Numbered from the stretch's first letter, positions 52,291 to 62,406 are shown. The stretch is 64,000 nucleotides of DNA from Lentisphaerota bacterium (GCA_015061915.1 SUVR01000003.1:62001-126000), one strand, 5' to 3'. Made by a program: numbers and translations. The notes: generated by a model from the letters alone, not told the origin.

Positions 52291-53559
52291 TTATGCCGCA
52301 GAAAGGGTTTCGATGATCTTGATGAGGGGGAGGAACATAGCGATAACAATACCGCCGACCACCACTGCCAGGAACACCATCAGCATCGGTTCGATCATGG
52401 AGGTCAGAGCGGCAACGGCGTTGTCCACTTCTTCATCGTAAGTATCGGCGATTTTTTCCAGCATTTCCGGCGTTTTTGCGGTTTCTTCACCGACTTCGAT
52501 CATACTGACGACCATAACGGGGAAGACATTGGTGCTGGAAAGAACGGAAGACATGGTTTCCCCTTCTTTCACCGCATCGTGGATCTGCTGCACTGCCTTG
52601 GCGATCAAGGCGTTATCTGCAGTATCGCGCACGATCTTGAGGGCGTCCAGAGCGGGCACGGCGGACCCGGTAAGAGTACCGAGCGTACGGGCAAACTTGG
52701 AAATGGCATTTTTGGAGATCAGAGGACCGAACATCGGCATCCGGAACTTGATTGTGTCAAAGAACAGTTTGCCGCCGGCAGTCCGGTTGATGAGGTTGAT
52801 CCCCACAATGAGGATAACCACCCCGATAACAACGAGCAGAATATGCTCCTGCAGGGCATTACTGATGTCCATAACAAGCTGTGTCAGAGCGGGGAGCTGG
52901 GCATCTTTACCGAGCATCCCTTCAAACATGGTCTTGAATTTCGGCACGACCCCGACCATCAACCCGGCAGTCATGATAATAGCGATCGTCAAAACGATGA
53001 TCGGGTATGTCATGGCAGACTTGACTTTACCGGCGATCTTTTCCGCTTTTTCACGGAATGCCGCCAGACGGGAAAGGATCAGGTCCAGCTTACCGGATGC
53101 TTCACCGGCGCGGATCATATTCACATACAGGTTGTCGAAGGATGTGGGGAACTGAGCCAGCGCTTCGGAGAAGCCGGAACCGCCTTCCACGGAAGATGCA
53201 ACTTTGCCGAGGATCTTGCGGACAGCCGGATTTTTTGCCTGTCTTTCCAACGTGCGGAGAGAACGCACCAGCGGCAGACCGGCTTCCAGCAGGATCGCCA
53301 GCTGACGGGAGAGGATCGTCAGATCCTTACCTGCGATTTTCGTCGGACCGATATTGATCTCCATGGAGAACATGGAGGTTTTCTTTTTCTCTCCGCCGGC
53401 AGCCTTCTTGGCGGCAGTACCGGTGGCGGGTTTGATGCTGGTGGGGTGCATCCCCTGTTCTTTGAGGTATTTGGAAACAGCCATTTCATTGGGGGCATCC
53501 TTGAAGCCCTTGGTCTCCTTGCCGGCCGCATCCATTGCAGTGTACTGAAAAAGTGGCAT
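52291..53559 (-). CDS. pilC: Type II secretion/type IV pilus inner-membrane platform protein
   Basis: 422 residues. It begins with MPLFQYTAMDAAGKETKG, a typical PilC/GspF N-terminus, and has two T2SSF helical domains separated by membrane segments; GLPLVRSLRTLERQ, GSGFSEALAQFP, and the second-half copy VPALDALKIVRDTADN with EVGEETAKTPEMLEKIADTYDEE are diagnostic. About three membrane helices. The platform protein is turned by the PilB/PilT ATPases to add or remove pilin subunits. Last gene of the pilB-pilB-pilT-pilC operon. Confidence 0.94.
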   Translation of the reverse strand: MPLFQYTAMDAAGKETKGFKDAPNEMAVSKYLKEQGMHPTSIKPATGTAAKKAAGGEKKKTSMFSMEINIGPTKIAGKDLTILSRQLAILLEAGLPLVRSLRTLERQAKNPAVRKILGKVASSVEGGSGFSEALAQFPTSFDNLYVNMIRAGEASGKLDLILSRLAAFREKAEKIAGKVKSAMTYPIIVLTIAIIMTAGLMVGVVPKFKTMFEGMLGKDAQLPALTQLVMDISNALQEHILLVVIGVVILIVGINLINRTAGGKLFFDTIKFRMPMFGPLISKNAISKFARTLGTLTGSAVPALDALKIVRDTADNALIAKAVQQIHDAVKEGETMSSVLSSTNVFPVMVVSMIEVGEETAKTPEMLEKIADTYDEEVDNAVAALTSMIEPMLMVFLAVVVGGIVIAMFLPLIKIIETLSAA

Positions 53560-53590
53560 ATTGGGTTACTCCATATCTGTAATGAGTTAT

Positions 53591-54652
53591 TTATTCCATA
53601 CCGAGCAGGCCGAGGATTCCTTCCTTGTCCTGCGCCATGGTGATCATATCGCCATACGAGATCTTGCCTTCGCGGTAAAGGTCCGCCAGATGGGAATCCA
53701 GGGTATTCATACCGAACTTGGAGCCGGTCTGAATATCGGATGTGATCCGGTAGGTCTTGTTGTCACGGATCAACGCCTGAATGGAAGGCGTGGAAATCAT
53801 GATTTCAAATGCCGCAACACGACCCGGTTTGTCTGCCCGGGGCAGCAGGACCTGCGAGATAACAGCCACGAGAGAGGATGCCAGCTGGGTACGGATCTGT
53901 GCCTGCTGATTGGTGGGGAAGGCGTCCACAATACGGTCGACCGTTCTTGCAGCGCCGGTGGTATGCAGGGTACCGAAGACCAGGTGCCCGGTTTCGGCAG
54001 CGGTAATGGCGGCTTCGATGGTTTCCAGGTCGCGCATTTCCCCCACCAGAATGATATCCGGGTCCTGACGGAGCGCGCGGCGGAGTGCTTCTGCGAAGGA
54101 GGGAACGTCCGCTCCGATCTCACGCTGGATCACAACGCTCTGTTTGTGCTGGTGGTAAAATTCGATCGGGTCCTCCACCGTGATGATGTGGCAGGCGCGT
54201 TCGGTATTGATCACATCCAGCAGGGAGGCAAGAGTGGTGGATTTACCGGACCCGGTAGGACCGGTGACAAGAATCAGACCGCGGGGTGTATAGAGCAGGT
54301 CCTTGATGCTGGGGGGAAGTCCCAGTTTTTCCAACGGGAGCAGCGTGTTGGGGATCTGACGCAGAACAGCACCCCAGTGACCCTTCTGATGGAAAATACT
54401 TACACGGAAACGGGCCTGATCACCAAATGCGATACCAAAGTCTGCCCCTCCGTTGGTTTCCATCTGTTCGATCTGCCGTTCGTTGGCAATGCTGCGGATA
54501 AGCCGTTCGGTATCTTCCGGCAGCAGTGGAGGCAGTTCGAGCTGCGTCATCGAGCCGTGGAGTCGGACGACCGGCGCTGCGCCGACTTCGATATGCAAGT
54601 CACTTGCTCCTTCATCGACCACGAGCTGGAGCAGTTCATTCATTTCGACCAT
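53591..54652 (-). CDS. pilT: PilT-type pilus retraction ATPase
   Basis: 353 residues. N-terminal PAS-like domain with [19 protein letters not shown], then the hexameric ATPase with Walker [14 protein letters not shown], Asp box TVEDPIEF, Walker [10 protein letters not shown] and His box [18 protein letters not shown]. Ends with a PilT-like AIRNLIREGK equivalent ([16 protein letters not shown]). It drives pilus disassembly and twitching or DNA uptake. Located 36 bp after the second PilB-type gene. Confidence 0.94.
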   Translation of the reverse strand: MVEMNELLQLVVDEGASDLHIEVGAAPVVRLHGSMTQLELPPLLPEDTERLIRSIANERQIEQMETNGGADFGIAFGDQARFRVSIFHQKGHWGAVLRQIPNTLLPLEKLGLPPSIKDLLYTPRGLILVTGPTGSGKSTTLASLLDVINTERACHIITVEDPIEFYHQHKQSVVIQREIGADVPSFAEALRRALRQDPDIILVGEMRDLETIEAAITAAETGHLVFGTLHTTGAARTVDRIVDAFPTNQQAQIRTQLASSLVAVISQVLLPRADKPGRVAAFEIMISTPSIQALIRDNKTYRITSDIQTGSKFGMNTLDSHLADLYREGKISYGDMITMAQDKEGILGLLGME

Positions 54653-54688
54653 AATTGCACCTTCTTTCGCTGTATATAAAACTGATTA

Positions 54689-56371
54689 TTATGTATACTT
54701 GAGGACTTCTTCCATCGTGGTATCGCCGTTGAGAATGGCGCGGATACCGTCTTCACGCATGGTTTCCATGCCCAGTTCCCTGGCTTTATCGCGGATCACG
54801 ATGGTCGGCGCATTCTGGAGAACCAGATCGTTGATACGGGAATCCATAACCAGCAGTTCCGTGATGGCTTTCCGGCCTTTGTAACCGGTATTCTGACAGA
54901 GGTTGCAGCCCTTGCCGTAATAGAACTTGTTATCGCCGATATCCGAACGCTTGAGACCCAGCGCCGCCAGGTCTTCGTCGGTGGGCGTGAAGGCGGTTTT
55001 ACAGCCGTTGCAGACCTTACGGATCAGTCGCTGACCGAGAACGCCGATCAGGGAGGATGTGATCAGGAAGGGTTCCACCCCCATATCGACCAGTCGGGTA
55101 ATGGCACCGGCGGCGTCGTTGGTGTGGAGTGTGGTGAACACAAGGTGCCCGGTGAGGGACGCCTGCACAGCCATTTCAGCGGATTCCAGGTCTCGGGTTT
55201 CCCCAAGCATGATGATGTCCGGGTCCTGACGCAGGAAGGCGCGGAGTGCGGCGGCGAAGGTCATGCCGACAGCATCGTTGATCGGCACCTGCACAATACC
55301 TTCCAAGTCGTATTCCACCGGGTCTTCAGCGGTGAGGATCTTATCTTCCACCTTATTGATCTCCTTGAGTGCGGAGTACAGCGTGGTGGTTTTACCGGAA
55401 CCGGTAGGACCGGTGATGATGAAGATCCCGTTCGGCATGGAGATAATGTCACGGATCTTGTGAAGGACATTTTCATTGATCCCCAGCATATCCAGGTCCA
55501 GGTTCACCACAGAGCGGTCAAGAACACGAAGCACCACGGATTCGCCGAACTGGGTCGGCAATGTGGATACACGGAGGTCAATGGGGTTTCCGGCAACACG
55601 AAGCTGAATACGACCGTCCTGCGGCTTTCTGCGTTCGGAAATGTTCAGGCTGGACATGATCTTCACACGGGAGATGACCGGGATCGCCAGATTTTTGGTG
55701 GCGGGCGCCATTTCATAAAGCGCACCGTCGATACGGTAACGGATCTTGAATTCTTTTTCAAACGGCTCAAAGTGGATGTCAGACGCTTTGTCTTTCACAG
55801 CCTGATAAAGAACGGCGTCCACAAATTTGATGATCGGCGCTTCGCTGGCGGCATTTTCCAGATCGTTTTCGTTCAGATTCGCCAAACCGTCCTGCAGTTC
55901 CATTTCGGCGAGCATATCCTGCATGGAACCCATATCCATCGGATAATATTTTTCCAGGAACCGGTCGATCTGTGCTTCGGGAGAAACGACCGTGATGATG
56001 TCCTTGTTGAGCATAAAGCGCAGTTCATCACCGATCTGATAGTTCAGCGGATTGCGCACCGTGACCGTAAGGGAAGTACCGTCATAGCTCAGGGGGACCA
56101 CGCCCAGCATACGGGCGGTGTCACCGGGGACCATATCGATCACGCTTTTTTCGATTTCCACATGGGTGAGGTCCACCACTTCGGTACCCAGGTTCGTTGC
56201 GATCATTTCCAGAAGCTGATCTTCCATGATCATATCATAGTTGATCAGCAGCTCCTTCAGCGGTTTCGCAGAGCGTTCGTATTCTTCTTCCACCTCGGCA
56301 AGCTGATCCGCAGGGATAATCCCGCTTGCGAGGAGCATATCTTTCAAGGACTGACTTTCAGGATCCAGCAT
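54689..56371 (-). CDS. PilB/GspE family assembly ATPase (second copy)
   Basis: 560 residues. N-terminal GspE/MshEN-like domain, then the ATPase with Walker A GPTGSGKTTTLYSAL, LTAEDPVEYDLEGI (Asp box), Walker B GETRDLESAEMAV and the tetracysteine zinc motif CNGCKTAF...CNLCQNTGYKGRKAI. It powers pilin extension or type II secretion. It is a paralogue of the preceding gene; different N-terminal domains suggest different partners. Gap of 13 bp to the upstream paralogue. Confidence 0.92.
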   Translation of the reverse strand: MLDPESQSLKDMLLASGIIPADQLAEVEEEYERSAKPLKELLINYDMIMEDQLLEMIATNLGTEVVDLTHVEIEKSVIDMVPGDTARMLGVVPLSYDGTSLTVTVRNPLNYQIGDELRFMLNKDIITVVSPEAQIDRFLEKYYPMDMGSMQDMLAEMELQDGLANLNENDLENAASEAPIIKFVDAVLYQAVKDKASDIHFEPFEKEFKIRYRIDGALYEMAPATKNLAIPVISRVKIMSSLNISERRKPQDGRIQLRVAGNPIDLRVSTLPTQFGESVVLRVLDRSVVNLDLDMLGINENVLHKIRDIISMPNGIFIITGPTGSGKTTTLYSALKEINKVEDKILTAEDPVEYDLEGIVQVPINDAVGMTFAAALRAFLRQDPDIIMLGETRDLESAEMAVQASLTGHLVFTTLHTNDAAGAITRLVDMGVEPFLITSSLIGVLGQRLIRKVCNGCKTAFTPTDEDLAALGLKRSDIGDNKFYYGKGCNLCQNTGYKGRKAITELLVMDSRINDLVLQNAPTIVIRDKARELGMETMREDGIRAILNGDTTMEEVLKYT

Positions 56372-56384
56372 AATTCATTTCTCC

Positions 56385-58088
56385 TTAGTTGGCATCGCCG
56401 ATGGTAGTCGCAAGGACTTCGGCAAGGGTGGTTGTGCCTGCGGCGGCTTTGCGGAGACCATCTTCACGCAGGGTTCTCATGCCGCTCTTTCTGGCGGCGT
56501 CGCGGATAACATTGGATGCGGCTTTGCCGTAGATCAGATTCTGGATCTCTTCCTGAAGAATGAAGATCTCATAGATACCCATACGGCCTTTGTAACCGGT
56601 ATGACCGCAAGCGGAGCAGCCGCGTCCCTTCATAAATGTGGAGTTCTTGATGAAGTCCTCATCCAGTCCGAGGAGGCGGATCTCATCCGCAGTCGGTGTG
56701 TAAGGCTGGGCACATTTTTTGCAGACGCGGCGGACCAGACGCTGTGCCATAATCGCCCGGACAGAGGATGCCACAAGGAAGGGCTTGACGCCCATATCGA
56801 TCAGTCGGGTCACGGCGCTGGGGGCGTCGTTCGTGTGAAGCGTACTGAACACCAGGTGACCGGTAAGAGAGGCGTTGATGGCGATTTCTGCCGTTTCCAG
56901 GTCTCGGATTTCACCAACCATGATGATGTTCGGCGCCTGACGCAACATAGCACGCAGAGCGTTGGCAAACGTCATCTGGACCGCAGGGTTCACCTGAACC
57001 TGATTGATACCGGCAAGCTGATATTCCACCGGGTCTTCCACCGTAATGATCTTCCGGTTCGGTGTGTTGATCGTGTTCAGGAATGCGTAAAGACTGGTAG
57101 TCTTACCGGAACCGGTCGGTCCCGTCACAAGGAAGATACCGTCCGGCAGCCCGATGATCTTATCGATCTTTTCCTGGTCGTCCGTATAGAATCCGAGCTG
57201 GGGAATATCCAACTGGATACTGGACTTATCCAGAATACGCATAACGATACTTTCGCCGTGAGTCGTGGGAATATCAGACACACGAAGGTCGATACTGACC
57301 CCCTGCACCATGACCTGAATACGACCGTCCTGCGGAATACGTTTTTCCGAAAGGTCCATACGGGACATGATCTTGATACGGGAGATGATGTTGCTCTGCA
57401 GGTACTTCGGGGGACTTTCCATTTCCCGGAGAACACCGTCGATACGGTAACGGACACGGAACCGGCGTTCCAGCGGTTCCAGATGAATGTCGGAAGCCTT
57501 CATCTTATATGCTTCCGTAATAAGCAGGTACACAAGGCGGATGATCGGGGCGTCATCGCCGCTGGCTTCATTGCCGGAATCTGCATCTTCCACCTGTTCC
57601 AGACTGCCGGTTTCCATACCGTTCAGCAGCGTGTTCACGGAGTCGGTAAGGGTGCCGTAGAAGCGGTCTATGACTTTCTGGATCTGGTCCTGCGGAGAGA
57701 TGACCGCCTCCACATCCCGGTTCAGTACATAGCGCAGACCGTCCAGCGCATCCATTGCGGTGGGATCGCTCATGGCAACCGTCAGAATATCGTCATGAAG
57801 CATCACGGGAATGGCATTGTACTGACGCACGATTTCCGGAGTCATCGTCTGAATGATCTCATCCGGGATCTCGTAGCCGGTCAGATCCAGCGTTTCCAGC
57901 CCGTACTGCTGGGCAAGCATCGCCATAAGTTCATCCCGTTCCACATATTTCAGCTCCTGCAGCGCTTCGATAATATCGAATCTGCCATCGGAATCTGCTA
58001 CTTTCTGCCAGCCTTCATCGACCTGTTCCGGTGTCACCATACCGTATTCGGTCAACAGCTCCAAAATATAATCGCTGTTCTCCACCAC
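56385..58088 (-). CDS. PilB/GspE family assembly ATPase (first copy)
   Basis: The start is GTG at 58088 (AAAGGTG upstream). 567 residues. N-terminal MshEN-type domain (YILELLTEYGMVTPEQVDEGWQ and LMAMLAQQYGLETLDL), Walker A GPTGSGKTTSLYAFL, Asp box TVEDPVEYQLAG, Walker B GEIRDLETAEIAI and zinc site CKKCAQPY...CSACGHTGYKGRMGI. First gene of the motor operon with its own promoter. Two extension ATPases plus PilT suggest both a pilus and a secretion-type apparatus may share PilC; pilQ/gspD and pilM-P genes are not in the window. Confidence 0.92.
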   Translation of the reverse strand: MVENSDYILELLTEYGMVTPEQVDEGWQKVADSDGRFDIIEALQELKYVERDELMAMLAQQYGLETLDLTGYEIPDEIIQTMTPEIVRQYNAIPVMLHDDILTVAMSDPTAMDALDGLRYVLNRDVEAVISPQDQIQKVIDRFYGTLTDSVNTLLNGMETGSLEQVEDADSGNEASGDDAPIIRLVYLLITEAYKMKASDIHLEPLERRFRVRYRIDGVLREMESPPKYLQSNIISRIKIMSRMDLSEKRIPQDGRIQVMVQGVSIDLRVSDIPTTHGESIVMRILDKSSIQLDIPQLGFYTDDQEKIDKIIGLPDGIFLVTGPTGSGKTTSLYAFLNTINTPNRKIITVEDPVEYQLAGINQVQVNPAVQMTFANALRAMLRQAPNIIMVGEIRDLETAEIAINASLTGHLVFSTLHTNDAPSAVTRLIDMGVKPFLVASSVRAIMAQRLVRRVCKKCAQPYTPTADEIRLLGLDEDFIKNSTFMKGRGCSACGHTGYKGRMGIYEIFILQEEIQNLIYGKAASNVIRDAARKSGMRTLREDGLRKAAAGTTTLAEVLATTIGDAN

Positions 58089-58140
58089 AATCTTTGCACC
58101 TTTCTGTCATAGTTTTTTAAAAAATTATTCCACATTGTGA

Positions 58141-58169
58141 AACATAAATCGCAATCTTACATTTTTCAA
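58141..58169 (-). promoter_or_regulatory. Promoter for the pilus motor operon
   Basis: Minus strand TTGAAA (58164-58169), 17-bp spacer, TATGTT (58141-58146), 52 bp before the GTG at 58088. Confidence 0.55.
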
Positions 58170-58242
58170 GCACCTTTTGCAAAAAAAATCTAAGAAAGAA
58201 AGAGAAATTCAAGAAAAATTAGATTTTTTTCAATTTTAAACT

Positions 58243-58270
58243 TTGATAAATGCGTTTCAGGGGTTATATT
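58243..58270 (+). promoter_or_regulatory. Promoter for the metallophosphoesterase-GT9 operon
   Basis: TTGATA (58243-58248), 16-bp spacer, TATATT (58265-58270), 48 bp before the ATG at 58319; this excludes the in-frame start at 58250. Confidence 0.55.
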
Positions 58271-58318
58271 CCAAAAGAAAGTTTTAAAATCGGAAAAGAT
58301 AACAGAACAGGTAAAACT

Positions 58319-59116
58319 ATGAAATACGCAATCGTCAGTGACATTCACGGCAACCTGGAAGCGTTCCGGGCTGTTTTGGAAAAATGCGGGCAGCTGGGCG
58401 TCAACCAGTATATCTGCCTCGGCGATACCGTGGGATATGGCGCAGATCCGTCCGCTTGTCTGCAGTTGCTTCGGTCCCTTAATCCACTGGCTGTGGTCAA
58501 AGGAAATCATGATGAATTCGCATCCAACGATGACGAAGTCATGGAAGGATTCAATCCTCACGCACGGGCAGCGGTCCTCTGGACAAAATCCCAGCTCAGT
58601 GCCGATGAACGGGAATATCTGGCGCGCCTTCCTTTGCGTATGTCTCCCCGCGGCACAAAACTGACTGTCGTTCACGCAACTCTGGACAGCCCCGATTCCT
58701 GGGGATATATCTTCGATTCTCACCACGCAGCAGATAATTTCGCCTATCAGTACACGCTGCTCTGCTTCTGCGGACATTCCCATGTGCCTCTGGCGTTCTG
58801 CAAAAAGCCCGTGCTGATGCACTCCGGAAAACCCATTGAAGAAATCACAGACTGGGCAATGCACGGCGAAACCGATTTCACCCGTGAAACCTATGCTGAA
58901 ATCTTCATCCAGAACGGTTTTAAATATCTGGTCAATGTCGGCAGCGTTGGACAACCCCGCAACCGGGATCCCCGTGCTTCTTTTGCTGTGTATGATGATG
59001 AAAAAATGGTGATCACACGCTATACGATCCCATACGATATCGCCACGGCACAAGCCAAGATCCGTGCCGCCGGATTGCCGGAACGCCTTGCCACGCGCCT
59101 GGAAGTCGGCGGTTGA
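58319..59116 (+). CDS. Calcineurin-like metallophosphoesterase
   Basis: 265 residues starting MKYAIVSDIHGNLEAF, with metal-binding motifs SDIHGN (D..H), CLGDTVGYGADP (GD), KGNHDE (GNHD), VVHATLDS and CGHSHVPL (GHxH), the full calcineurin-like set. This layout matches the YfcE/diadenosine tetraphosphatase-like serine/threonine phosphatase group, often cytoplasmic phosphodiesterases. Substrate unknown. The GT9 gene follows after 19 bp. Confidence 0.9.
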   Translation: MKYAIVSDIHGNLEAFRAVLEKCGQLGVNQYICLGDTVGYGADPSACLQLLRSLNPLAVVKGNHDEFASNDDEVMEGFNPHARAAVLWTKSQLSADEREYLARLPLRMSPRGTKLTVVHATLDSPDSWGYIFDSHHAADNFAYQYTLLCFCGHSHVPLAFCKKPVLMHSGKPIEEITDWAMHGETDFTRETYAEIFIQNGFKYLVNVGSVGQPRNRDPRASFAVYDDEKMVITRYTIPYDIATAQAKIRAAGLPERLATRLEVGG

Positions 59117-59135
59117 GCGGAAAGCAGATCTCCGT

Positions 59136-60170
59136 ATGCGCTTCCTGATCGTCAAACCAAGCAGCCTCGGCGATGTCTTGCACGCGTTCCCTGCGGTACA
59201 TACCCTTTGCCGGGAGACCGGCGGAACGGCTGACTGGCTGATTCATCCGGCGTTTGAGCCTGTTTTGAAATATTTGCCGGAAGTACGGAGGACCATTCTG
59301 TTTGACCGGAAGGGGCTCGGTTCCTTTAAAACCTTCCTCCCCACCCTCACAAAACTCCGGAAGGAACTCAAAAAGGAAACGTACGATGCCGTGATCGACT
59401 TGCAGGGACTTTTCCGCAGTGCCTGGTTCGCCGGTATGGCTCCCTCCAAGGTCCATGCCGGACCCGCCAACCCCAGAGAAGGTATGGCAAAACTGTTTTA
59501 CAATACAAAGTTGGAAATGGACCTCCGGATCCATGCCGTGGTGCGGAACAACCGGGCAATCGCCGGTTTCCTGAAAAAGGATCCCAACACGATGGATTTC
59601 TCCTGTCCGCTGCCCCCCGTGCCGGAATATCTGAAGAAAGCGGAACTGATCATGGCGGAAGCGGGGATCCCTGCCGGAAAAAAGATCATCGGGATCGCCA
59701 CTGGCACCCGTTGGGTCACAAAGCAGTGGGAACCCGAATTTTTTGCGGAGATCGTCAACCGTTTGGGTGGCGATCATACGATTATGCTGCTGGGGACAAA
59801 AGCCGACTCCGCAGAGGCGCAGAAAGTGAAAAGTCTGCTCAAAAAACCGGAAAATGCCTTTGATCTCTGCGGAAAATCCGGTACCGGCGATCTGGTGGAA
59901 CTGATCCGCAAATGTTCCCTGCTCCTTTGCAATGACAGCGGTCCAATGCACATCGGAGCGGCTCTGGATGTGCCGGTCCTCTCCTTTTTCGGTCCCACAT
60001 CCCCCGAACTGACCGGACCTTACAGCGAAAAGGCAAAAGTCCTGCAGCCCGACTTGGATTGCATCCGCTGTTTTCAGAAAAAATGTGCAAATCCCCGCTG
60101 CCATTACGGAATTTCTGTGGAATGTGCTGCAGAAACCGCTGCTGCGATGCTCGTTTTGAATCAAAATTGA
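59136..60170 (+). CDS. Glycosyltransferase family 9 (heptosyltransferase-like)
   Basis: The ATG at 59136 begins the GT9 N-terminus (MRFLIVKPSSLGDVLHAFPAV). 344 residues. DVIDLQGLFRSAWFAG-type stretch (DAVIDLQGLFRS), GTRWVTKQWEPEFFAEIV and CNDSGPMHIGAALDVPVLSFFGPTSPELTGPY are the GT9 motifs; the aspartate of SSLGDV is the likely base. It transfers heptose or another sugar to lipopolysaccharide core. Co-transcribed with the phosphoesterase and the next secreted-protein gene. Confidence 0.92.
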   Translation: MRFLIVKPSSLGDVLHAFPAVHTLCRETGGTADWLIHPAFEPVLKYLPEVRRTILFDRKGLGSFKTFLPTLTKLRKELKKETYDAVIDLQGLFRSAWFAGMAPSKVHAGPANPREGMAKLFYNTKLEMDLRIHAVVRNNRAIAGFLKKDPNTMDFSCPLPPVPEYLKKAELIMAEAGIPAGKKIIGIATGTRWVTKQWEPEFFAEIVNRLGGDHTIMLLGTKADSAEAQKVKSLLKKPENAFDLCGKSGTGDLVELIRKCSLLLCNDSGPMHIGAALDVPVLSFFGPTSPELTGPYSEKAKVLQPDLDCIRCFQKKCANPRCHYGISVECAAETAAAMLVLNQN

Positions 60171-60189
60171 AAGAAAAGAAAGGTGAAAT

Positions 60190-61173
60190 ATGATGAATTT
60201 GAAAAAAACAATGCTCTTCCTGCTGATTGCAGCTTCCTTTTTCTGCATCATAACGGAACTTCACGCGCAGATCGGTATCCAGATCAAAATCTCACAGACA
60301 AGTTATCTGCCCTTTGAACCCGTTTTTGTCCGCGTTTCCATCACAAACCGGGCTGCACATCCGCTGGCTTTCGGAAGCAATGAACGCCTGAAAGGAACAT
60401 TGCGGTTCGAGATCGATCCGCTGGACGGACCCGTTAAACGGTCGCTGCCCCTGAAAGATGCCTCTGTTTATCCCCCGCTGACCGGAAGCATCATCCCCCC
60501 CGGCGCCACAAAGGAGTATACGTTCAACTTGTGCGACTACTATGACCTGCAGCTGCCCGGAAGATATGTGATCAAAGCGGTCTTGAAACACAGCCTCCTT
60601 CAGCACGAATACCTTTCTCAGCCCGCATATATCTCTATTGTAAAGGGACAGACCGTATGGAAAACAGAAGTGGGGCTGCCATCCATCACCGGAAATAATG
60701 TGGACGAAAAAAACAAGATCAAATTGAGACGCTACTCCATCCTGACCTATAATACCGGATCCTCTCTGGTTTATAACCTGCTCGTCGATGATGATAAAAT
60801 GGTCTATGCAAACCGCCGGGTGGCTTTCAATCTCGGACCCGAACTGGCTCCTCAATGTCAGATCGACTTCCTCAGCAGACTGCACGTGATCCTGGCGGCA
60901 AGCAGTAAAGTCTTTGCATATTATGTCTTTACACCGGATGGAAGATTGGACGAACGAAAGATCCTGGTCCGGATCGATGCCATCCCGCGCCTCAGTATCG
61001 ATCCCAAATCCGGTTTCGTGACTGCCGTCGGCGGACGGGAAGCCAGACCCGATCAGGACTATGAAGAGATCCGCGATCTGCCATTCCTCGGTCTCAAAGC
61101 CAATGGCGCTGCCAGCCTGCCCGCTCCTCCCAAAGGCGACTCCATCAAAAGTTTGAACGCGATTCCCGATTGA
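60190..61173 (+). CDS. Secreted protein of unknown function
   Basis: 327 residues with a signal peptide (MMNLKKTMLFLLIAASFFCIITELHAQ, likely cleaved after HA-Q region, residue 26). The mature part starts with an Ig-like beta-sandwich reminiscent of bacterial NEAT/CARDB-type domains (ISQTSYLPFEPVFVRVSITNRAAHPLAF) followed by more beta strands and a Pro-rich C-terminus. No enzymatic motif. Directly after the GT9 gene (19 bp), probably in one transcript. Function unknown. Confidence 0.68.
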   Translation: MMNLKKTMLFLLIAASFFCIITELHAQIGIQIKISQTSYLPFEPVFVRVSITNRAAHPLAFGSNERLKGTLRFEIDPLDGPVKRSLPLKDASVYPPLTGSIIPPGATKEYTFNLCDYYDLQLPGRYVIKAVLKHSLLQHEYLSQPAYISIVKGQTVWKTEVGLPSITGNNVDEKNKIKLRRYSILTYNTGSSLVYNLLVDDDKMVYANRRVAFNLGPELAPQCQIDFLSRLHVILAASSKVFAYYVFTPDGRLDERKILVRIDAIPRLSIDPKSGFVTAVGGREARPDQDYEEIRDLPFLGLKANGAASLPAPPKGDSIKSLNAIPD

Positions 61174-61349
61174 TCCGGCGCAGGAAGTTTCCCGGCGCTG
61201 CAACTGCCCTGCATCCGGGACATCTCACGTATGCTGACGCCGCGCTGGAGAAGGTTTCCCCGCCGGATGGCTCGCAACTCTCCCCGATTTCTGCCGTCCC
61301 AACGGCAATTCGGACATTTCGGACAAATTCCTGATGGGGACGCACCCAC

Positions 61350-61435
61350 GCACGCTGAAGGCGTGCGGGATCACAGACTATGGGCTTGCCCATAGGTCTC
61401 CGGCATTGTCAAAAGTATGCACGCTGAAGGCGTGC
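61350..61435. repeat. Repeated 17-nt hairpins flanking an 8-bp hairpin
   Basis: Identical 17-nt copies at 61350-61366 and 61419-61435, each a 6-bp hairpin with TGAAG loop; between them lies another inverted repeat (61378-61385 with 61388-61395). The 268-bp gap between the secreted-protein gene and the convergent oppF contains nothing else recognised. They look like REP-type intergenic elements. Confidence 0.7.
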
Positions 61436-61441
61436 AGGAGG

Positions 61442-62401
61442 TCACTCTGCCAGGTGGCAGGCGCAGGTTCTACCGGGACCGATCTCACGCATGGCGGGTT
61501 CTTCCGTCTTGCAGCGGTCCGTGGCAAAGGGGCACCGGGTGTGGAAACGGCATCCGGACGGCGGATCAAGAGGTGAGGGCACATCGCCGGTCAGCACGAT
61601 CCGTTCGCTCCGTTTCCCCGGGTTGATGCTGGGCACGGCGGAGAGCAGGGCTTTCGTGTACGGGTGTTTCGGATCAGCACACAGATCCGCCGCCGGACCG
61701 CTCTCCACGATCTTTCCCAGATACATGACCATGATCCGGCTGGAAATGTGTTCCACCACCGCCAGATCGTGGGCAATGAAAAGAAACGCCACGCCGGTTT
61801 TCTGCTGGATCTCCTGAAGCAGGTTCACGATCTGCGCCTGCACACTCACGTCCAGTGCGGAGACCGGCTCGTCCGCCACGATAAAACGGGGATTCACCGC
61901 CAGCGCACGGGCGATTCCGATCCGCTGACGCTGTCCGCCGCTGAACTGGTGCGGGTGACGCCGTGCGTGTGCCGGGTTCAACCCCACCATTTTCATCAGT
62001 TCCGTGATCCGCGCCTCCCTGCCGGCTTTGTCCAGATCGCTGTGCAGTTTCAGCGCCTCCTCCAGCACGGCATAGATGCTCATACGGGGATTCAGCGAGG
62101 CGTAGGGATCCTGAAAGATCATCTGGTAATCACCGCGGCTTTTCCGCAGTTTTTCTCCCTTCAATGCGAGCAGATCGGTGCCGTTCAGCGTAATGGAGCC
62201 GGAAGTGGGCTCCTCCAGACGCATCAGTGCACGGGCGAGGGTGCTTTTGCCGCAGCCGCTTTCACCCACAAGTCCGAGAGTCTCCCCCTTCTCCAGCGTG
62301 AACGAGACGCCGTCCAGCGCCTTGACAAACCGTTTGGGCGCAAAGAATCCGCCCCCGGCAGGGTAATATTTTTTGAGATCGCGGACTTCCAGCAGGGACA
62401 T
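61442..62401 (-). CDS. oppF: Oligopeptide/dipeptide ABC transporter ATP-binding protein
   Basis: 319 residues. Walker [18 protein letters not shown], signature [15 protein letters not shown], Walker [16 protein letters not shown]-loop [11 protein letters not shown], plus the C-terminal oligopeptide-transporter extension with [14 protein letters not shown] (cysteines typical of OppD/F, likely Fe-S binding). It would drive peptide import with a permease. No oppA, B, C or D gene is in the window; it is 5 bp after the FAD oxidoreductase gene. Partner transporter must be elsewhere. Confidence 0.9.
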   Translation of the reverse strand: MSLLEVRDLKKYYPAGGGFFAPKRFVKALDGVSFTLEKGETLGLVGESGCGKSTLARALMRLEEPTSGSITLNGTDLLALKGEKLRKSRGDYQMIFQDPYASLNPRMSIYAVLEEALKLHSDLDKAGREARITELMKMVGLNPAHARRHPHQFSGGQRQRIGIARALAVNPRFIVADEPVSALDVSVQAQIVNLLQEIQQKTGVAFLFIAHDLAVVEHISSRIMVMYLGKIVESGPAADLCADPKHPYTKALLSAVPSINPGKRSERIVLTGDVPSPLDPPSGCRFHTRCPFATDRCKTEEPAMREIGPGRTCACHLAE

Positions 62402-62406
62402 CGCTC

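Noticed and set aside
55124-58112. Two long open frames opposite the PilB genes
   Set aside because: Shadows of the two ATPases; no start signals or motifs.
61145-61626. Several short frames in the 61.2-61.6 kb gap
   Set aside because: They consist of the hairpin repeats and oppF antisense; no start signals.
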